Origin: Nipponacmea schrenckii
Taxonomy: Eukaryota > Mollusca > Gastropoda > Lottiidae
Length of the DNA stretch: 64,000 nucleotides
Reading direction: 5' to 3'
Assembly (NCBI GenBank): GCA_030562195.1
Contig: JAUJPP010000012.1
Span: 5,146,001 to 5,210,000 of the forward strand
A program made the translations under genes and the position numbers. Shown here piece by piece: positions 61,901 through 64,000 of the stretch (position 1 is the stretch's first letter; every line of letters begins with the position of its first letter). The notes below the pieces were generated by a model. The model made no database searches, was not told where the DNA came from, and saw only the letters and a program-made list of their open reading frames with translations.

Positions 61901-63941
61901 GGTAAATGAAATAACTTTTTAAATTTGTACAATTACTTTTTATATGACATACTTATACATAAGATATGTAATGTAAATCATGACCTTTTTAAAGTTCAAA
62001 AAATTAATTGTTAAAGGTTATTATTATTAAATAAAATTAGGTTTGTTTGTCCGTCGGTTCATCGGTCCGTTGGTCCTTTCACATTTGTTTGTGCTTACTC
62101 TACAAGCTACAATTCTTTTTGGATTCTTTTGATTTTTATATTGTCAGTGTCATTATGAAGATGATCCCTATTGAATTTCGTGATGATCTGATAAGTTTTC
62201 ACTGAAATATTGTGTCTGATTAAGCGTTTTTAACCCCATTACCCATAGGGTTGCAACTTATGCTCACCCTACAGGCAACAGTTTTCTATGGATTCTTTTG
62301 ATTTTTATTTTGTTGGTTATTGTCATTATGTGAATGATCCCTATTGATTTTCATAATGATCTGATTATGTGTCTGACTTTCATTGTATCAGCTATATTGT
62401 GCAACTTGTGCTCACTCTACAGGGAACAATTCTTTATGGATTCTTTCGATTTTTATCTTGTAGGCATCTTCTATATATATAGTTAGACTTGTTATGTTAT
62501 TTGTTTCTCTTGATAACGCTGCCTATGAGCATGTGGAACATTGATTTAATAAATGTCAGAAATAGTATATCCATATATCTTGTGCTTCTTTACCTATGTC
62601 TATTTCTATATGTCATTAAATACACAGAATTTTAAAATGTATAATTTTGAATTCTAGTCCAGATCCTGTTAATAGTTGTCAACCAACAGCAATACGTAAA
62701 TTAAACCTAACTGATAGAGCTGGACATTATACAACACTTTATAATAATAGAACAGGTTGGTACTCCTCTTTCACTAGGGTAGTTTGATTTATGAGATAGT
62801 TACTATCAGGCTTTTATGTCTTAATGTTCTATTTAGCTGTTTTTTAAGCAAACCTGTGAACACTGAGCTGCAGGGAGGCATGTCTAAGATTGATACTGCC
62901 ATGTTTCAGGTTCTAACTATACTTAAAATATAGTGTTCGGGTTTGATTATATTTCAGTAACATTTAAAGTAATATATACTGACTATACAGAAGCTGTTGT
63001 ATATTTATGTATGGCAGTAGGAAAAGATAAAACATGTCTCCATCAAGCTTTACAAATAGAAATCTGGTCAAGACATGATAGTATATCGTCTGAAAAATTT
63101 GAATTTTTACGTCATTATGTTGCTGATGCTTGTGCTGATATTAGTGATTTAACTGATATTACACCAGGTAAAGGTTATTGTTTATTAAGCTGTTAATAGT
63201 TTATCTCTTGCTTGAAGCAAATAAGTCCATTTATAATATTTTCTTTTGCTTATATATATGTTTATTGGAAGACCAACAATAATAATTTAATGCTAAGAAT
63301 TTTCATCTTAGGTTATCAAATCATCCTACTTCCATCAAGGGATTTTAGACTATTATATATGGTATTTTTATATTGTGCCCACATCAGAAATACAAATTTT
63401 ATTATCAGTTATAATCATGATACCTTGTATGTAATATATAATAATACCAATGAGCATATTCAAAACTTGTAATAATTTGAATATTTATGGTTAACAACCT
63501 CTTTTATGACTTAAATTCAATGAAATATATTATTTTCTTGCCTGTGATATATAATTGGTAGGTTTGTGTAAAGTTCCAGAAGATATTATACACGCTGCTC
63601 AACAGGATCAAATTCATGTACATGGAGGTAAATATTCTCATTTATTACTTACTCAATCATGTATCTAAAACATGGGTTTTTCATTTATAAATATATATAT
63701 TCCACAATTTGAAGGCTACCAGTAATACTTCTAATGAAAGTAAAGATATTCTACTGGACCTCATGGAATTATGAGTGAAGATGACTTATTCCAGGTCATC
63801 AGACTTTCACAACCTAACCATGGTTAGAACCAACAACCAACTAAGTCACTATATATACTGTATTGTAATATTTCAGAAGAACGAGGTGTTGAATGTAAAG
63901 TACGATTTGTTCATTCCAAGAAAAACTTTGATGAAATTCAG
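40478..63941 (+). CDS. Multi-lipocalin / immunoglobulin mosaic protein (3' end beyond window)
   Basis: I followed 41 exons in open frame, 1,640 codons, without a stop: signal peptide; lipocalin 1 (about residues 25-200); Ig 1-3 (201-494); lipocalins 2-7 (495-1618); start of lipocalin 8. Lipocalin evidence in each repeat: GxW near the start (GYW, GIW, GLW, GKH in repeat 4, GEW, GDW, GNW), a TDY motif followed by a conserved Cys (for example VVYTDYDVAVVYYC), and a Ser-Arg/Lys signature on the last strand (IWSR, ILSK, IMSR). Six Cys positions recur in every repeat. Intron phases repeat 0,2,1,1,1, so each domain is a 1-1 module, as are the Ig domains. Lipocalins bind small hydrophobic ligands; a secreted carrier or adhesion role is inference. 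Membrane or GPI attachment cannot be judged because the C-terminus is missing. I recognise no named gene. Confidence 0.85.
41193..42011. mobile_element. Non-autonomous PIF/Harbinger element in intron 1
   Basis: Perfect 22-bp terminal inverted repeats beginning GGCGATGGTTACACAGTAGC (41193-41214; inverse at 41990-42011) with the TTA target duplication typical of PIF/Harbinger on both sides (41190-41192 and 42012-42014). The interior keeps the N-terminal part of a HARBI1-like transposase (41434-41770: LQDRERFGVFANLITRD, then after a stop EKYREFFRLPKTMFDTIL) but not the catalytic region. A deletion derivative. Confidence 0.92.
43109..43140 (+). repeat. Long G run in intron 2
   Basis: A run of four G, one T, sixteen G, five T and six G. 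It can form a G-quadruplex on this strand and is a likely site of length error in sequencing. Confidence 0.7.
44232..44883 (+). CDS. Ig domain 1 (exons 6-7)
   Basis: Exons 44232-44341 and 44685-44883. NASPGSNAVLSCSF gives the B-strand Cys; NIKNVQPGDQGIYRC gives the DxGxYxC F-strand. The usual C-strand Trp is not seen (VMFMSPDKALISYG lies there), so this is a divergent V/I-type fold. Flanked by phase-1 introns with an internal phase-0 intron. Confidence 0.8.
45292..45855 (+). CDS. Ig domain 2 (exons 8-9)
   Basis: Exons 45292-45441 and 45724-45855. FYCNVTGYPIPNINWYYT has Cys and Trp at I-set spacing; KLTDIQKSMAGKYTCMAD has the second Cys. The domain ends MFLSVD. All three introns are phase 1. 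Confidence 0.85.
46182..46887 (+). CDS. Ig domain 3 (exons 10-11)
   Basis: Exons 46182-46306 and 46722-46887. VILECTVQAEPFPEVFWSHE supplies Cys and Trp; GELTKEDLGIYTCSATNGIG is a textbook I-set F-G region, close to lachesin/neural-adhesion Ig domains in form. The internal intron is phase 0. Confidence 0.88.
47287..50526 (+). CDS. Lipocalin module 2 (exons 12-16)
   Basis: Exons 47287-47357, 47547-47674, 48082-48173, 49470-49682 and 50467-50526. NRCAIDNINTYEAPFPEQ, CFGIWHRIKA (GxW), SYRGYS, PLTENC, YKVVYSDCEYAVMYKC (TDY is SDC here, adding an extra Cys), VEILSKHLHV, TDMC, GLCHFPEDFA. Two introns carry a MITE (49789-50226) and a hairpin (49242-49328). Confidence 0.85.
49242..49328. repeat. Imperfect hairpin in intron 14
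   Basis: GTGTAAACGTAGTTGATCAT...CACAAAC (49242-49270) pairs with GTTTGTCACGTGATCAACAT...GTTTACAC (49299-49328). The arm includes CACGTG, also present near 49163. Possibly the end of a small element. Confidence 0.5.
49789..50226. mobile_element. hAT-type MITE, second copy (intron 15)
   Basis: 438 bp from TAGGGTTGGGCGATA to GATCCCTA, with the perfect 8-bp duplication GTGTGATG on both sides (49781-49788, 50227-50234). The left end matches the inverted right end of the 14985-15716 element (ATACCGGTAGTAGTATCG shared). Confidence 0.9.
50720..52901 (+). CDS. Lipocalin module 3 (exons 17-21)
   Basis: Exons 50720-50775, 51080-51201, 51844-51938, 52213-52422 and the first part of 52759-52901. SKCSEDKLAGVDNIDLQK, FEGLWYPIAG (GxW), NIPYS, KEDDVC, RIIYTDYTNTIQFTC, IMILSKNRIIPL, VDSC, KTICQAPDHI. 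The last exon runs without an intron into the start of module 4 (LGCKLKHIPVAPNLTPQR), the only place where the inter-module phase-1 intron is missing. Confidence 0.85.
52759..57271 (+). CDS. Lipocalin module 4 (exons 21-25)
   Basis: Exons 52759-52901 (second part), 53137-53258, 56393-56487, 56808-57023 and 57206-57271. GCKLKHIPV, VSGKHYIVYTSSHVPL (the GxW Trp is replaced, giving GKH), FIIHSNYN, DKSNTC, RLVYVSDDDHDAVLYKC, ASIISRSKTI, MNKC, RKECTVSGELIEK. Intron 22 is 3.1 kb and is filled by the 60-bp donor array and a Penelope-like element. Confidence 0.82.
53199..54395 (+). repeat. 60-bp tandem array made from the exon 22 end and its splice donor
   Basis: The last 60 bp of exon 22 with its donor (ACTTCTGGTAGTTTATTTAT ... 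TTACAAGTAAGT) is repeated head to tail: about three copies up to 53410 and nine more plus a partial one from 53839 to 54395. Spacing is exactly 60 bp over most of the array. Most copies keep AAGTAAGT; a few have lost it (AAGTTTT near 53310, AAATAAG near 54095, AAGTAGG near 54158). Reading on past the first donor meets TAA at once (AAG TAA). Confidence 0.92.
53410..53838. other. Unidentified insert splitting the 60-bp array
   Basis: About 430 bp of less AT-rich DNA. Short open frames on both strands (53460-53648 minus, 53609-53797 plus) are not recognised. No obvious terminal repeats or target duplication. Confidence 0.4.
54396..55482 (+). mobile_element. 5'-truncated Penelope-like retroelement with GIY-YIG endonuclease
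   Basis: Starts inside the reverse transcriptase: WYRKVDDTFVMLNQEDDP (YVDD box as KVDD), NPSIKFTIE, LPFLDET, then after a frame break VSTSVYRKPTHTDQYLHY and KRAMNICSKENLQNEIDHLR; then RRLLKKAGIETVFTGQ and, after one more shift, the endonuclease VFCSCGECYIGETKRPLQKR, IKEHQSKAANNQSAIQDH, ending AYDPLIH at 55317. A 3' tail with CTGGTTGAAACGGCGATC and AATAAA follows to about 55482. The GIY-YIG nuclease fused behind the RT is diagnostic of Penelope-like elements. It abuts the 60-bp array on its left. Confidence 0.88.
55483..56392. other. Remainder of intron 22
   Basis: AT-rich intron with no gene or repeat I can support. Confidence 0.5.
57479..59031 (+). CDS. Lipocalin module 5 (exons 26-30)
   Basis: Exons 57479-57543, 57621-57748, 57999-58093, 58356-58565 and 58972-59031. 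IGCAYENIPDMEDFDVTK, VTGEWNVILQ (GxW), LFLVRRRF, RAWKAC, KLVYTDYTNAVFYMC, LISSRKTALG, SAC, GHCPIPDKIITG. All introns short. Confidence 0.87.
59276..61365 (+). CDS. Lipocalin module 6 (exons 31-35)
   Basis: Exons 59276-59346, 59606-59730, 60163-60257, 60761-60967 and 61306-61365. LLGCDGHIIPV, LLGDWNHLYRP (GxW), KLWRGYN, DTTGLC, KIIWTDYVDAVTLSC, IEIMSRNSDE, TQAC, GLCTIPPSLID. Intron 33 holds the acceptor-derived array. Confidence 0.87.
59905..59975 (+). repeat. Short tandem repeat in intron 32
   Basis: Four copies of about 18 bp, TTGATCTTTACCAGCA with small changes. Confidence 0.75.
60351..60715 (+). repeat. 57/60-bp tandem array made from the exon 34 acceptor edge
   Basis: Six units of GTAATATATGCAGGGTATAT ... 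TATAATTGTAGTTATGTATAAT, spaced 57 or 60 bp. The true exon 34 start (GGGTATATAAATAATG ... TATAATTATAG|TTATGTATAA at 60725-60770) is clearly the parent or sister of the unit. Each copy carries an acceptor-like TTGTAG or TTATAG followed by the first exon bases. Confidence 0.9.
61499..63627 (+). CDS. Lipocalin module 7 (exons 36-40)
   Basis: Exons 61499-61563, 61774-61901, 62658-62755, 62958-63167 and 63562-63627. VVQCKGHLIPVQDGFEFDK, FVGNWNVLKK (GxW), LLSIEKGYS, PDPVNSC, KVIYTDYTEAVVYLC, IEIWSRHDSI, ADAC, GLCKVPEDII. Closest in form to module 6 (both share GHxIPVQ). Confidence 0.87.
62040..62480. repeat. Dispersed repeat in intron 37
   Basis: A degenerate CCGT-rich head (TTTGTCCGTCGGTTCATCGG) and three segments with TTTTGGATTCTTTTGATTTT and ATGATCCCTATTGA. 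Same general type as the repeats at 17425 and 35985. Confidence 0.65.
62480..62625. repeat. Short dispersed repeat, copy 2 (intron 37)
   Basis: Matches 29275-29440 in the same order and orientation over about 140 bp. Confidence 0.65.
63877..63941 (+). CDS. Start of lipocalin module 8 (exon 41)
   Basis: EERGVECKVRFVHSKKNFDE then IQ and a GTTTGT donor. It has the first conserved Cys and the phase 1-to-0 form of every module's first exon. The rest lies beyond the window. Confidence 0.75.
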
Positions 63942-64000
63942 GTTTGTGAGATATAAGTTTGACACTTTTAAGCGACATAAAAATAAATATCATAATTTCA

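Overview
The window is AT-rich, intron-rich animal DNA, most likely from a lophotrochozoan and probably a mollusc. That placement is inference. It rests on compact multi-exon genes with GT-AG introns, clear metazoan orthologues (FBXW5, PPP1R11), an intronless FMRFamide/TRH-type rhodopsin-like receptor, Penelope-like and Harbinger elements, and abundant minisatellite-bearing short repeats.

Layout. 0.7-1.9 kb: a single-exon GPCR. 2.2-25.9 kb: a nest of repeats. Nine copies of a minisatellite module (called M here) occur in both orientations. A block of roughly 2.4 kb (called B here) is present three times and carries a captured 3' terminal exon of a surface-type protein plus a broken SAM/HTH transposase fragment. 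A complete but decayed Harbinger element (7561-11558) interrupts one M copy. Further on come a foldback element carrying a PHD-finger fragment, three coding exons of a PWWP-type gene (13.7-14.9 kb), a hAT-type MITE with a perfect 8-bp target duplication, and a satellite of about 285 bp. 27.3-28.1 kb: a degenerate Penelope-like element. 28.96-30.58 kb: PPP1R11 (4 exons, plus strand). 32.2-37.9 kb: FBXW5 (7 exons, minus strand, tail-to-tail with PPP1R11). 38.7-40.0 kb: a minisatellite with a period near 40 bp.

40.48 kb to the window edge: the most notable object, one large plus-strand gene. By hand I followed 41 consecutive exons in open frame (4,920 nt, 1,640 codons) with the 3' end beyond the window. 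The protein begins with a signal peptide, then one lipocalin domain, three Ig domains, six further lipocalin domains, and the start of an eighth lipocalin. Every lipocalin module has the same intron-phase pattern (0,2,1,1,1) and the same six-cysteine scaffold. I do not recognise this architecture. Two splice edges of the gene have been amplified into minisatellites: the exon 22 donor (60-bp unit) and the exon 34 acceptor (57/60-bp unit).

The conserved genes do not form a pathway. PPP1R11 is a PP1 regulator, FBXW5 a cullin-RING substrate adaptor, the GPCR a membrane receptor, and the lipocalin/Ig protein a predicted secreted or surface ligand-binding polyprotein. Exon borders were assigned by eye from open frame, GT-AG sites and family similarity; transcripts would be needed to confirm them.
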